A stretch of 64,000 bases of DNA from NORP240 sp942492445. GTDB taxonomy: Bacteria; Pseudomonadota; Gammaproteobacteria; Pseudomonadales; Pseudohongiellaceae. Each line of letters begins with the position of its first letter. Position 1 is the stretch's first letter. The DNA is taken from NCBI GenBank assembly GCA_942492445.1, contig CALOEW010000090.1, forward strand, positions 1-64,000, in the 5' to 3' direction. Shown here in pieces: positions 36,785-45,387 of this stretch. The notes under the pieces were generated by a model. It searched no databases and was not told the origin of the DNA. It worked only from the letters and a program-made list of their open reading frames with translations. A program made the position numbers and the translations under genes.

Positions 36785-37402
36785 ATGGACTTTCAGGACA
36801 CTCAGTTTGCCATCAGCGCCGCCCGGCTGGATGCCTGTCCACAAGACAGTGAGATCGAGGTCGCCTTTGCAGGGCGCTCCAACGCGGGAAAATCCAGCGC
36901 CATCAACGCTCTGACCGGTCAGCCGGGTCTTGCCCGGACCAGCAAGACCCCGGGTCGTACTCAGCTTATCAACTTCTTCCTGGTGGAACCGGGCCGCTAC
37001 CTGGTGGATCTCCCCGGCTACGGTTTCGCCAAGGTGCCACTGGCGGTGAAAGACAACTGGCAACGGGAACTGGAGAGCTATCTGCGCAACAGGGAATCCC
37101 TGGCCGGCCTGGTGTTGTTGAGCGACATACGACACCCCCTGAAGGAATACGACCGGATGATGATCCAGTGGGCAAATGAGGCGGAGCTGCCTCTGCATCT
37201 GCTGTTGACCAAGGCTGACAAGTTAAAGCGGGGGGCGGCCCGAAACACCCTGCTGGCAGTCAGCAGGGAATTACGAGAGTTTCCCAGCGTGTCAATGCAG
37301 TTGTTTTCCGTCAATCAGGTCGACACTATTAAAATTCTGGGCAGGCAGCTCAGAAACTGGCTTCAGCCGTCACATGACGCTGGCGGTGAAAGCAGCGACT
37401 GA
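36785..37402 (+). CDS. engB: Ribosome-biogenesis GTPase EngB/YsxC
   Basis: The G1 P-loop is AFAGRSNAGKSSAINALTG, G2 includes the TPGRTQ loop (SKTPGRTQLINFF), G3 is DLPGYGFAKVP, and G4 is LLTKADKL. The 205-residue length from the ATG at 36785 is typical; a GTG at 36758 would add nine residues. EngB helps assemble the 50S subunit. It is convergent with the small lipoprotein gene and near polA, a widespread gammaproteobacterial arrangement. Confidence 0.93.
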   Translation: MDFQDTQFAISAARLDACPQDSEIEVAFAGRSNAGKSSAINALTGQPGLARTSKTPGRTQLINFFLVEPGRYLVDLPGYGFAKVPLAVKDNWQRELESYLRNRESLAGLVLLSDIRHPLKEYDRMMIQWANEAELPLHLLLTKADKLKRGAARNTLLAVSRELREFPSVSMQLFSVNQVDTIKILGRQLRNWLQPSHDAGGESSD

Positions 37403-37420
37403 AGCCCTGCAGAACCCGGG

Positions 37421-37669
37421 TCAGCAGTCGCGATCAGTGGCATCTTCACAAAGGTCCTCGATCGCATTACCCGCATTCGTCGCTGTATCCTCAACCACAT
37501 CCCTGGCGTCTCTTGCCGCATCGCCGATAGAGTCGGCGACGTCTCTGGCGCGGTTCTGCAAGTCTCCGGCGAGGCTGTCCACTTCCGCCCCGATCTGTTC
37601 ACCGGTCCCCTCTTCCTGGCACGCGGCCAGGGTCAGCACCGTAACAGCAAGCAATGTTGTGAATTTCAT
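37421..37669 (-). CDS. Small lipoprotein with an amphipathic helix
   Basis: The ATG at 37669 has GAGGAG 7 bases upstream. The 82-residue product has a lipoprotein signal (FTTLLAVTVLTLAAC). The mature part is almost wholly one predicted amphipathic helix with an 11-residue-like rhythm (LQNRARDVADSIGDAARDAR), ending with two cysteines (LCEDATDRDC) that could pair. No family is recognised. It follows polA by 28 bases on the same strand and may share its transcript. Confidence 0.7.
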   Translation of the reverse strand: MKFTTLLAVTVLTLAACQEEGTGEQIGAEVDSLAGDLQNRARDVADSIGDAARDARDVVEDTATNAGNAIEDLCEDATDRDC

Positions 37670-37697
37670 AGATACTCTCCTCGTGATACGCAAAGCC

Positions 37698-40448
37698 CTA
37701 ATGGGCTTCGTCCCAATTGTTACCAGTTCCCACGTCGACTATCAACGGCACATCCAGCGAGGCCGCAGTAATCATGCGAAATCTGACCCCTTCTGCCAGC
37801 AGCTCCACGTCCTGCTGCGCCACTTCGAAAATCAACTCATCGTGCACCTGCAGCAACATACGGGCATCGAGGCCGGCAACCTCAAGCCAATGGTCGATAT
37901 CGATCATGGCATGCTTGATAATGTCGGCGGCGGTTCCCTGCATCGGTGCATTGATTGCTGTGCGCTGGGCGGCCCGCCGCAGAACGGCGTTCCCGGCCCG
38001 AATGTCCGGCAGATAAAGCCGGCGACCGAAAAGAGTCTCCACGTAGCCGTTCTCATCGGCCAGTGCCTGAGTCTGTTCCATGTAGTTTCGCACTCCGGGG
38101 TAGCGCTCAAAATACCGATCCACGTACTGCTGGGCTTCCTGCCGACCGATTCCCAGCTGATTGGCCAGTCCGAATGCTGACATTCCGTAAATCAACCCGA
38201 AATTGATTGCCTTGGCACGGCGCCGCTGCTCTGTTGAAACCTCCTCGAGGGGTATTTCGAATACCTCAGCAGCCGTTGACCTGTGAACGTCCTGTGAGTT
38301 TTCGAAGGCTTTTAACAGGCCCGTGTCCCGCGAAAGATGCGCCATGATGCGCAACTCCACCTGCGAGTAGTCGGCTGCAAGCAGTCTGTAACCCGAAGCA
38401 CTCACAAACGCTTTGCGGATTCGCCGGCCTTCCGCTGTGCGTATCGGTATGTTCTGCAGGTTAGGTTCAGTGGAGGACAGGCGCCCGGTGGCGGCTACGG
38501 CCTGCTGGTAAGTCGAATGAATGCGACCGGTGCCGGGCTGAATCTGCTGCGGCAATTTGTCCGTGTAGGTGGATTTAAGTTTGCTGAGACTGCGATGCTC
38601 CAGAATCAGCCTTGGTAATTCATAATCCACAGCCAGCTCCTGCAGAACCGGTTCTGCGGTGGACGGTTGACCCGTCTTGGTTTTCCTGAGTACCGGAAGC
38701 TCGAGCTTTTCGTAAAAAACCTGTTGCAGTTGCCTTGGGGAGCCGAGATTGAACTCTTCGCCAGCAAGATCATAGACCTGGAGTTCCAGCTCCTGCAGTC
38801 TGATTCCCAGCTCGTCACTCTGCTGTCTCAGCACCTCAGCATCGACCCTGACACCCGCACGTTCCATTTTCTGCAGCACCGACACCAGAGGCAGTTCGTA
38901 ATACCGATAGAGCCCGGCCAGCTGGCCCGTCGTTTCCAGTTCGTGTTCAAGCAGCGTCGCCAGGCGCAGGATCATATCCGCATTTTCCGCCGCATACCGG
39001 GTTGCCTTTTCAAAGGTCAGTTGCGGGAAACTGAGTTTTCCGCGGCCTTTGCCCAGCATCACGTTCAGGTCGGTCGGGTTCTGGTCCAGGTAATATTTAA
39101 CCATCTCAGGAAGCTGGTGCTTGATGGCAACAGAATTCAATACATAGGATGCAAGCAGCACGTCGCTTTTGACGGGAACCAGCTTTATGCCGTAATTGGC
39201 CAGCACATGAGCGTTGTGCTTCAGATCAAAGCCGACCTTGGTTTTCAGCCGGTTTTCAAGGATGGGTTTCAGCCTGTCCATAGTCACCGCCGCTTCCAGC
39301 TGCAACCCGCTCTCTTCATTGTCATGGCCGATGGGTATATAGCAGGCTTTTCCGATTCTGTGGCTGAAAGCGATACCGATAATCCTGGCGTGAAGGAAAT
39401 GGCTGCCGTCATGCTCGATTGATAAGGCAAATCGTTCACACTGCTCCAGCTCCTCGAGCAGTGCTTCCAGTTCAGCTTCGGCAAGGATTGTGGTGTATTC
39501 GATGTTGTCCGGTACTTTGAGTTTTTCGACGTCCAGACTGCCAGCCGAAGTGACCTGGGTTTCCTGATCGGGGTCTCCTTCAATTCCCTGGTTTTCGAGT
39601 TCTGCAATCCAGGTCTTGAACTCCAGTTCGCTGAACAGGCGATGCAGTTCCCTGCCGTCTTCCTCATTGCGAACCAGGTTTTCCAGGGTGACATCGAGCT
39701 CAACGTCCGTCTTGATAGTCGCCAGCTGGTAGGAGAGTCGCAACTGGTCGATATTCTCCCTCAGTCGCTCACCAATTTTCCCCTTGATCTGTTCGGAATT
39801 GGCGATGATGCCTTCCATGTCTCCATACTGCTCAAGCCATTTCACCGCGGTCTTGGGCCCAACTCCCGGAACACCGGGAATATTGTCCGACTTGTCGCCG
39901 ACCAGGGCCAGGTAGTCGATAAACTGCCCGGGACTGACACCAAACTTGTTTCTGACCCCAGGTTCATCAAGGACTTCACTGGTCATGGTGTTCATCAGGG
40001 TAACGTGGGGCGAAACCAGCTGCGCGAGATCCTTGTCGCCGGTTGAAATCAGGGTTGCTGCACCCTGCCGATGGGCCTGACTGGCGAGGGTACCGATTAC
40101 ATCATCCGCTTCGACACCCTCCACGATAACCAGAGGGAGGCCCATGGCCCTGACGATGTCATGTATAGGTTGAATCTGAACCCGAAGTTCATCGGGCATG
40201 GGAGGTCGATGGGCCTTGTATTCGGCGTATAAGTCGTTCCTGAAAGTCTTGCCCTTGGCGTCAAAAATGATTCCGATGCGGCTTTCAGGGTAACTCCTGA
40301 TCAGGCTGCGGATCATGCTGATTACACCCTTGACGGCACCGGTGGGGTGGCCGCGGGACGACACCAGCGGAGGCAGGGCATGAAATGCACGAAACAGATA
40401 GGAGGAACCATCCACGAGTACCAGCGGCTGGCTTTTTCCCGCAGACAT
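37698..40448 (-). CDS. polA: DNA polymerase I, with a degenerate proofreading site
   Basis: The ATG at 40448 overlaps the znuA TAA and gives 916 residues. The 5'-nuclease domain (1–about 290) is intact (VLVDGSSYLFRAFHALPP, GVEADDVIGTLA, GDKDLAQLV, LVGDKSDNIPGVPGVGPKTA). The polymerase domain has motif A LAADYSQVELRIMAHLSRD, motif B RRAKAINFGLIYGMSAFGLA and motif C LLQVHDELIFEV. Between them the 3'-5' exonuclease fold is present, but its catalytic residues differ from E. coli Pol I: D355 is Ser (FALSIEHDG), D424 is Asn (LKHNAHVLANYG) and D501 is Asn (RYAAENADM); E357 remains. Proofreading is therefore probably lost while repair and Okazaki-fragment processing remain. Confidence 0.95.
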   Translation of the reverse strand: MSAGKSQPLVLVDGSSYLFRAFHALPPLVSSRGHPTGAVKGVISMIRSLIRSYPESRIGIIFDAKGKTFRNDLYAEYKAHRPPMPDELRVQIQPIHDIVRAMGLPLVIVEGVEADDVIGTLASQAHRQGAATLISTGDKDLAQLVSPHVTLMNTMTSEVLDEPGVRNKFGVSPGQFIDYLALVGDKSDNIPGVPGVGPKTAVKWLEQYGDMEGIIANSEQIKGKIGERLRENIDQLRLSYQLATIKTDVELDVTLENLVRNEEDGRELHRLFSELEFKTWIAELENQGIEGDPDQETQVTSAGSLDVEKLKVPDNIEYTTILAEAELEALLEELEQCERFALSIEHDGSHFLHARIIGIAFSHRIGKACYIPIGHDNEESGLQLEAAVTMDRLKPILENRLKTKVGFDLKHNAHVLANYGIKLVPVKSDVLLASYVLNSVAIKHQLPEMVKYYLDQNPTDLNVMLGKGRGKLSFPQLTFEKATRYAAENADMILRLATLLEHELETTGQLAGLYRYYELPLVSVLQKMERAGVRVDAEVLRQQSDELGIRLQELELQVYDLAGEEFNLGSPRQLQQVFYEKLELPVLRKTKTGQPSTAEPVLQELAVDYELPRLILEHRSLSKLKSTYTDKLPQQIQPGTGRIHSTYQQAVAATGRLSSTEPNLQNIPIRTAEGRRIRKAFVSASGYRLLAADYSQVELRIMAHLSRDTGLLKAFENSQDVHRSTAAEVFEIPLEEVSTEQRRRAKAINFGLIYGMSAFGLANQLGIGRQEAQQYVDRYFERYPGVRNYMEQTQALADENGYVETLFGRRLYLPDIRAGNAVLRRAAQRTAINAPMQGTAADIIKHAMIDIDHWLEVAGLDARMLLQVHDELIFEVAQQDVELLAEGVRFRMITAASLDVPLIVDVGTGNNWDEAH

Positions 40449-41317
40449 TAATTCTGATCTCTGCTCAGGCAACGGATGAAGTCGTCAACCAGCCTGTGCA
40501 ACAGTTCGGGGTAGCCCTCTCCTGTACCCAGTCTTTCTCCGAGCAGGTCCAGCTGGACCTGGTGTACGGGAGTACCCGCGAACAACGTGTCAACCGTGCT
40601 CTGGCGGGAAGTGACGTCAGTGAACAGGCAGACCGGCTGCTCGTCGGCGATCGCCTGTCTCAGCTTCATTATCCGCCGGATTCCGGGTTGGATCTCCGGA
40701 TTGTCCAGCAACACGATTCTGGGGCTGCGACCGAAGCGGTCTTCAACGTAACCTATGGCGTCATGATAGACCGCGTAGGATGCCTGGGGCGCAGCCTGCA
40801 GACGCCTCCTCCATTGAAGTTCTTCATCCAGCAGACGCTGTTCCAGGGCAGCATAGTTTTCCTGCCAAAGCGATGCCCGGTCGGCGTCCAACTCCGTCAC
40901 AGCATCCCGCAGTGCCGCGGCCATCAGCAGGCCGTTGCCGCTGTCGAGCCAGATATGCGGATCAATATTGCCGCTGTCATCAAGCCGGCGCCGGTTGAGC
41001 CCCGGCAGGTTGATAAACTCCAGGACCCGCCGTTCTCCGGCCAGTTTGCTCATCACCCCATGCAGCTCGGTCTCAAGGGGCTCACCCACGTAAAGGATAA
41101 GGTCCGCCGAATCCAGGGCCAGCCGGTCTGACGGGGTCATTGTGTAATGATGGGGAGAACCCGAAACCGGCACCAGTACCCGGACGTTGCCATGATTACC
41201 GACAATACTTTCGGCGATCAGACGCAATGGTGTAATGGAAACGACCACGTTCAGCTGAGCGAAGGTGATTGCGGGCATCAGCAGAACAGTCAACAGCAGG
41301 AACAGGCGGTATGGCAT
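40448..41317 (-). CDS. znuA: Zinc ABC transporter substrate-binding protein
   Basis: The 289-residue cluster A-1 binding protein has a signal peptide (FLLLTVLLMPAITFAQ). Metal-ligand regions are visible: first His in VSGSPHHYTMTPSD, second in NIDPHIWLDSGN, third in AVYHDAIGYVEDRF, and an acidic ligand in CLFTDVTSRQS. The His-rich loop common in ZnuA is absent. It faces away from znuCB, with which it would share a divergent promoter. It is co-transcribed with polA behind it (overlapping TAATG), an uncommon coupling. Confidence 0.85.
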   Translation of the reverse strand: MPYRLFLLLTVLLMPAITFAQLNVVVSITPLRLIAESIVGNHGNVRVLVPVSGSPHHYTMTPSDRLALDSADLILYVGEPLETELHGVMSKLAGERRVLEFINLPGLNRRRLDDSGNIDPHIWLDSGNGLLMAAALRDAVTELDADRASLWQENYAALEQRLLDEELQWRRRLQAAPQASYAVYHDAIGYVEDRFGRSPRIVLLDNPEIQPGIRRIMKLRQAIADEQPVCLFTDVTSRQSTVDTLFAGTPVHQVQLDLLGERLGTGEGYPELLHRLVDDFIRCLSRDQN

Positions 41318-41354
41318 AATGCGTCAGTCGAGTTCAGTGTGCGGAATGAATTCC

Positions 41355-41366
41355 ATGATATACCAT
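41355..41366. promoter_or_regulatory. Possible Zur operator in the znuA–znuC intergenic region
   Basis: ATGATATACCAT is a near-perfect 12-base AT-rich palindrome about 40 bases upstream of znuA, roughly like the core of gammaproteobacterial Zur boxes. It deviates enough from the known consensus that this is only a candidate. No zur gene is in the window. Confidence 0.25.
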
Positions 41367-41528
41367 TGTAGCCCCGGATGCTGACGATGCCGATCTCGAC
41401 GCTTTTCCGAGCTGGCCTGAAGGGTGAATACCCCTTAAGGTCCGGCCACACTGTGTCGACCTTCAGGGCAACTCATTCGACACCATCAGAATAAACGGTC
41501 AATCGCAGCGAAGTGCAGTAGCGCCATC

Positions 41529-42311
41529 ATGCAGGAATCTCTCAGCCCCGGATTACAGCAAACTCTGGTCCAGGCCAGTGATATCTCGGTAACCCTGGCC
41601 GGTCGCCAGGTTCTGCATGGTATCAATCTTTCCATCGAGCGGGGCAGGATCGTTACGCTGATAGGCCCCAATGGGGCCGGCAAAACGACTCTGGTCAGAG
41701 TAATTCTGGGTATGTTGACTCCGGATACCGGTAAAGTCTGGAAGCAGCCGAATCTTACGATTGGCTATATGCCCCAGCGACTGCAGATAGAACCTACCTT
41801 ACCCATCTCGGTGATGCGCTTTCTGCAACTTACGGGGATAAAGGATCCCGAGTCCATTCGGGAACAGCTGGACAGACTGAACGTGGAACACCTGGCTGAC
41901 CAGCAATTGCGGAATATTTCCGGAGGGGAATTGCAACGGGTGCTGCTGGGGCGGGCCCTGCTGAGAAAGCCGGCACTGCTGATACTCGACGAGCCGGCCC
42001 AGGGTGTCGATGTCATGGGCCAGGCGGAGCTGTATCAGTTGATCGACAGTATTGCGGAACAGAACTACTGCGGTATTCTCATGATCTCCCATGATCTCCA
42101 CCTGGTGATGTCGGCCACCGACGAAGTGGTATGCCTCAACCAGCACGTCTGCTGCCATGGGAAGCCTGAGCAGGTCAGTAATGACCCTGCCTACCTGGCT
42201 CTTTTCGGAAAAGTCGGTGTCGACAACATCGCCGTTTACACCCACAACCACAATCACAGCCACGACATTCACGGCGACGTGATTGAAGAAGCGGGAGACA
42301 GCGATGGCTGA
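41529..42311 (+). CDS. znuC: Zinc ABC transporter ATP-binding protein
   Basis: Walker A is LIGPNGAGKTTLVR, Q-loop GYMPQRL, signature ISGGELQRVLLGRAL, Walker B LLILDEPAQGVD and switch His MISHDLH. The 260-residue protein ends in a His-rich tail (YTHNHNHSHDIHGD) that may bind zinc and sense or buffer it. The stop overlaps the znuB start by 8 bases. It drives high-affinity zinc uptake with ZnuB and ZnuA. Confidence 0.93.
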   Translation: MQESLSPGLQQTLVQASDISVTLAGRQVLHGINLSIERGRIVTLIGPNGAGKTTLVRVILGMLTPDTGKVWKQPNLTIGYMPQRLQIEPTLPISVMRFLQLTGIKDPESIREQLDRLNVEHLADQQLRNISGGELQRVLLGRALLRKPALLILDEPAQGVDVMGQAELYQLIDSIAEQNYCGILMISHDLHLVMSATDEVVCLNQHVCCHGKPEQVSNDPAYLALFGKVGVDNIAVYTHNHNHSHDIHGDVIEEAGDSDG

Positions 42312-43101
42312 CTTTATTCTATTTGCACTGGTGGCAGGACTAAGCCTGGCGATAGTGGCGGGGCCGCTTGGATCCTTTGTCGTGTGGCGCCGCATGTCTT
42401 ATTTTGGTGATACACTGGCACACTCGGCGCTTCTCGGAATTGCACTGGGCTTGATTCTTGAGTTCAGTCTGCAACTGAGCATTATGATCGTCTGTGTGTT
42501 CAGCGGCATCATCCTGGTATCAATGAATCGACAGGTGTCCATTGCCATTGACACATTGCTTGGAATCCTGGCGCACAGCACTCTTGCTATCGGTGTGGTG
42601 CTTCTGGCGCTTACCGGGTCCACTCAGGTCAGTCTGGAAGCGTATTTGTTTGGTGAGCTGCTTACTATAAGCGTTCCAGATCTGTTGCTTATCGTAACTG
42701 TCAGCGCGGTAGTCCTTGGCATCCTGATAATATTCTGGAATCAGTTTCTTTCCTTTACGGTCCATGAAGAGCTCGCCAGTATTGAAGGTGTAAAGGTGGA
42801 GGTACTCCGTTATTTGCTGGTATTGCTCATGGCGGTCACTACAGCGGCCGCCTTGAAAATAGTGGGCGTGTTGCTAATCACCTCGCTTCTGATAATTCCC
42901 CCTGCCGCTGCCCGACAACTGGCAGACAGTCCAGAGCGGATGGCGCTTCTTGCCAGCCTTTTCGGATGCCTGTCGGTAATCGGTGGACTACTCGCAGCAT
43001 TTGCTGCTGATACGCCGGTGGGGCCGTCGATAGTCGTGACAGCAGCGTCAATTTTCCTGTTGCTGTACCTGCTGCCATTGGGCTTTAAAAATCATACCTG
43101 A
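42304..43101 (+). CDS. znuB: Zinc ABC transporter permease
   Basis: The ATG at 42304 lies inside the end of znuC. The 265-residue protein has about seven or eight membrane helices, for example ILFALVAGLSLAIVAGPLGS and FSLQLSIMIVCVFSGIILVS. The ABC-3 family motif is GSFVVWRRMSYFGDTLAHSA, and VGVLLITSLLIIPPAAARQL is in the second half. The gene ends 13 bases before the convergent SCO gene, with no obvious terminator. Confidence 0.92.
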   Translation: MADFILFALVAGLSLAIVAGPLGSFVVWRRMSYFGDTLAHSALLGIALGLILEFSLQLSIMIVCVFSGIILVSMNRQVSIAIDTLLGILAHSTLAIGVVLLALTGSTQVSLEAYLFGELLTISVPDLLLIVTVSAVVLGILIIFWNQFLSFTVHEELASIEGVKVEVLRYLLVLLMAVTTAAALKIVGVLLITSLLIIPPAAARQLADSPERMALLASLFGCLSVIGGLLAAFAADTPVGPSIVVTAASIFLLLYLLPLGFKNHT

Positions 43102-43114
43102 CCCCACGAGTCTG

Positions 43115-43763
43115 TCAGTCTCTGAATAACCCATAGGCCTGAGCAAGCCTTTCGCCTGTGTGTGGACCGTGGACTATACCGAGATAGCGACCGGCCAGGA
43201 TCGACCACTCCGATGTGGTCACTATGCTGCACCGTGTAGTTGCCGCCAGTCCCTCCAGCCTGTTCAACTGGTCTGGAGAAGGCGAAAAACAACTGCTTGG
43301 CCAAGGCGGCTATTTGCGGATACTCGCCCGTCAGCCCGACGAAATCAGGGTGCAACGCCCCCACAAAATCGGCCATGACTTCAGGCGAGTCATGCAGAGG
43401 ATCAACACTGACCATGATGACACCGGTTTCGCTCCGGAGCCTGTCGGACTCCAGACCACGATAGAACGTTTCCAGGGCCTGCATGGCGTAAGGGCAGATA
43501 TCCGGGCACGAGGTGAACCCGAAAAAAACGAATTGCCACTTGCCCTTCAAATCGTCCCGGGAAAACACTCTGCCCTGCTGATCTGTAAGCAGAAAATCCT
43601 GCAGCAGCACGGGATCCTCGAAGCGGGCGATACCTGGTTCGATAAATGCGTCGTCGCCACTGAACTCCGACCCGGCCAGGAACAACCCTGCCAACAAGGC
43701 CAGCAACAGCAGGTCAAAGACTGCAAAAGCCAGCAGGAGCAGCCGTCTTCTGTGCGTCACCAT
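43115..43763 (-). CDS. SCO1/SenC copper chaperone for cytochrome oxidase (C-terminal frameshift)
   Basis: A signal anchor (LLLLAFAVFDLLLLALLAGL) is followed by a thioredoxin-like domain with the copper motif FTSCPDICPYAMQAL (CxxxCP). The distal His occurs in QHSDHIGVVD. Right after that the frame is off by one base; corrected, it ends GRYLGIVHGPHTGERLAQAY then GLFRD at the TGA at 43115–43117. As read literally, the product would run out of frame to 43092. SCO proteins deliver copper to the CuA site of oxidase subunit II, encoded nearby. ctaB is 24 bases upstream on the same strand. Confidence 0.88.
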
Positions 43764-43787
43764 GGGGGTCAGGGTGCCTGTGGCAGA

Positions 43788-44672
43788 TCAGAACAGGTAG
43801 TGATCGGTGAGTAAAGCGACAAAGAGGATCGCCAGGTAGACAATGGAGTACTTGAAAGTCTCCATCGCGGTTTTCGGCCCGGGCCTGAACATAAGAGCCA
43901 GCGCCCAGGCCAGAAAAATGGCACCCAGTATCAACGCCGCGGACAGATATAACAGCCCACTCATTCCTGACAGGAAGGGAAAGACACTGACAACAACCAG
44001 AATTGCCGTGTAGATGACAATATGTACCTTGGTAACGAATTCCCCATGAGTGACCGGCAACATGGGAATGCCGGTCTTCGCGTATTCGTCCTTTCGATGG
44101 ATCGCCAGGGCCCAGAAATGGGGTGGAGTCCAGGCAAAAATGATCAGCACCAGGATCAGTGCGTCAGGTTCAATGGTGCCGCTGACCGCAGACCACCCCA
44201 GCAGCGGCGGCATGGCCCCGGAAAGCCCGCCGATAACAATGTTCTGCGGTGTCGCCCGCTTCAGGTAGCCGGTGTAGATAAATGCATAGCCCACAAAAGA
44301 CGCCAGCGTCAGCCAGGCGCACAATGGATTTACCCCGAACAACAGGATCACCATTCCAATCACCCCGATCACGGTTGCGAACAGAGTGGCATGCAGGGGT
44401 TCAACCCGCCCCTGTGGGAGAGGACGGTTGTGAGTCCGCTTCATGAGGGAATCCACCTTGCGGTCAATAAGGTGGTTGACTGCTGCGCCGGACCCGGCCA
44501 CCAGGGCAATTCCCAGGTTGCCAAGGATGAGCACGTCCAGCGGAACCATACCGGGGACTGCCAGGAGCATTCCGACCACCGAGGTAAGAATCATCAGCAT
44601 GACTACCCGGGGTTTGCACATCTCATAGTAGTCACGCCAGGAGGCGGTCTGTTGGCTGGTTATCTCAGTCAC
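43788..44672 (-). CDS. ctaB: Protohaem IX farnesyltransferase (haem O synthase)
   Basis: I prefer the GTG at 44672 because AGAGA lies 7 bases upstream and the protein then starts TEITSQQTASWRDYYEMCKP; an ATG at 44789 would add 39 untypical residues. Prenyltransferase motifs are AVNHLIDRKVDSLMKRTHNR (NxxxDxxxD-type) and IHRKDEYAKTGIPMLP. Nine hydrophobic segments fit the UbiA family. The enzyme farnesylates haem B to make haem O, the precursor of haem A for the adjacent oxidase. No ctaA (haem A synthase) is visible in this window. Confidence 0.92.
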   Translation of the reverse strand: MTEITSQQTASWRDYYEMCKPRVVMLMILTSVVGMLLAVPGMVPLDVLILGNLGIALVAGSGAAVNHLIDRKVDSLMKRTHNRPLPQGRVEPLHATLFATVIGVIGMVILLFGVNPLCAWLTLASFVGYAFIYTGYLKRATPQNIVIGGLSGAMPPLLGWSAVSGTIEPDALILVLIIFAWTPPHFWALAIHRKDEYAKTGIPMLPVTHGEFVTKVHIVIYTAILVVVSVFPFLSGMSGLLYLSAALILGAIFLAWALALMFRPGPKTAMETFKYSIVYLAILFVALLTDHYLF

Positions 44673-45387
44673 TGTTTCTCTCGTTCGGAAAGGCCTTGAA
44701 AGGCCGGGGAAATTTACTGTCGTCGAGGCTGCGTGGCTTTCCAGGGGGATCGACGCCCCGGTGTCTGCAACCAGGCGGCGGGAATTCAACCACGTTTCGT
44801 TGCTGATCTCAAGGCCGGTTTTTCGAAAGCGGCGGTCACCCTCTGTCGGAATGGAATAAGGCTACCCGCGCATTTTGCGTCGATTCTCCGGACCCGGTCA
44901 ATGCCCTGCCGCGGCAAGGCGACCCGGGGCTCTCTAAAACCCGTTGATTTATCGCAACATATTGCCATTTTATGGTGCGGTTTTACTTGCGATGGAAATG
45001 AAAAATCTATAGCATTGCTGCGGATTTACATGGTGTGTTGAGTGAGCTTTCAGAGGCGTTTTTTTACCCCCGGGTAAGGCCCGCCCAGTTATCGGTAATT
45101 GAGAAAAATTAAAAAAACAGCCGGGAAAACGGCATCTTTCGCGAGACTGGTGAAACAATTCCTGACCTCCCTCGCGAACGCTGCACAACTCTTCCGGGAT
45201 TGTCCGTAACTCATCAGGCAATTCATTCATCACGCTCTTCGTGGCCGAAAACTGCGTATCCCTGCGCCGGTTTATCGTAGCGAAACAGGAAAGACGAAGA
45301 TAAACACAAGTTTCCACTGTCGCCCGCATCATTAAGGTCGCCGGTAAGCGCTTGTTTTACTGATGGATAGTTAAGGACTAGTCGATT
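44673..45387. other. Long intergenic region between ctaB and coxB
   Basis: About 700 bases without a supportable gene; short frames on both strands lack protein character. It should contain the divergent promoters of ctaB and of the oxidase operon. An AT-rich run at about 45,100–45,120 (gagaaaaattaaaaaaac) stands out. I see no tRNA or clear terminator. Confidence 0.4.
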
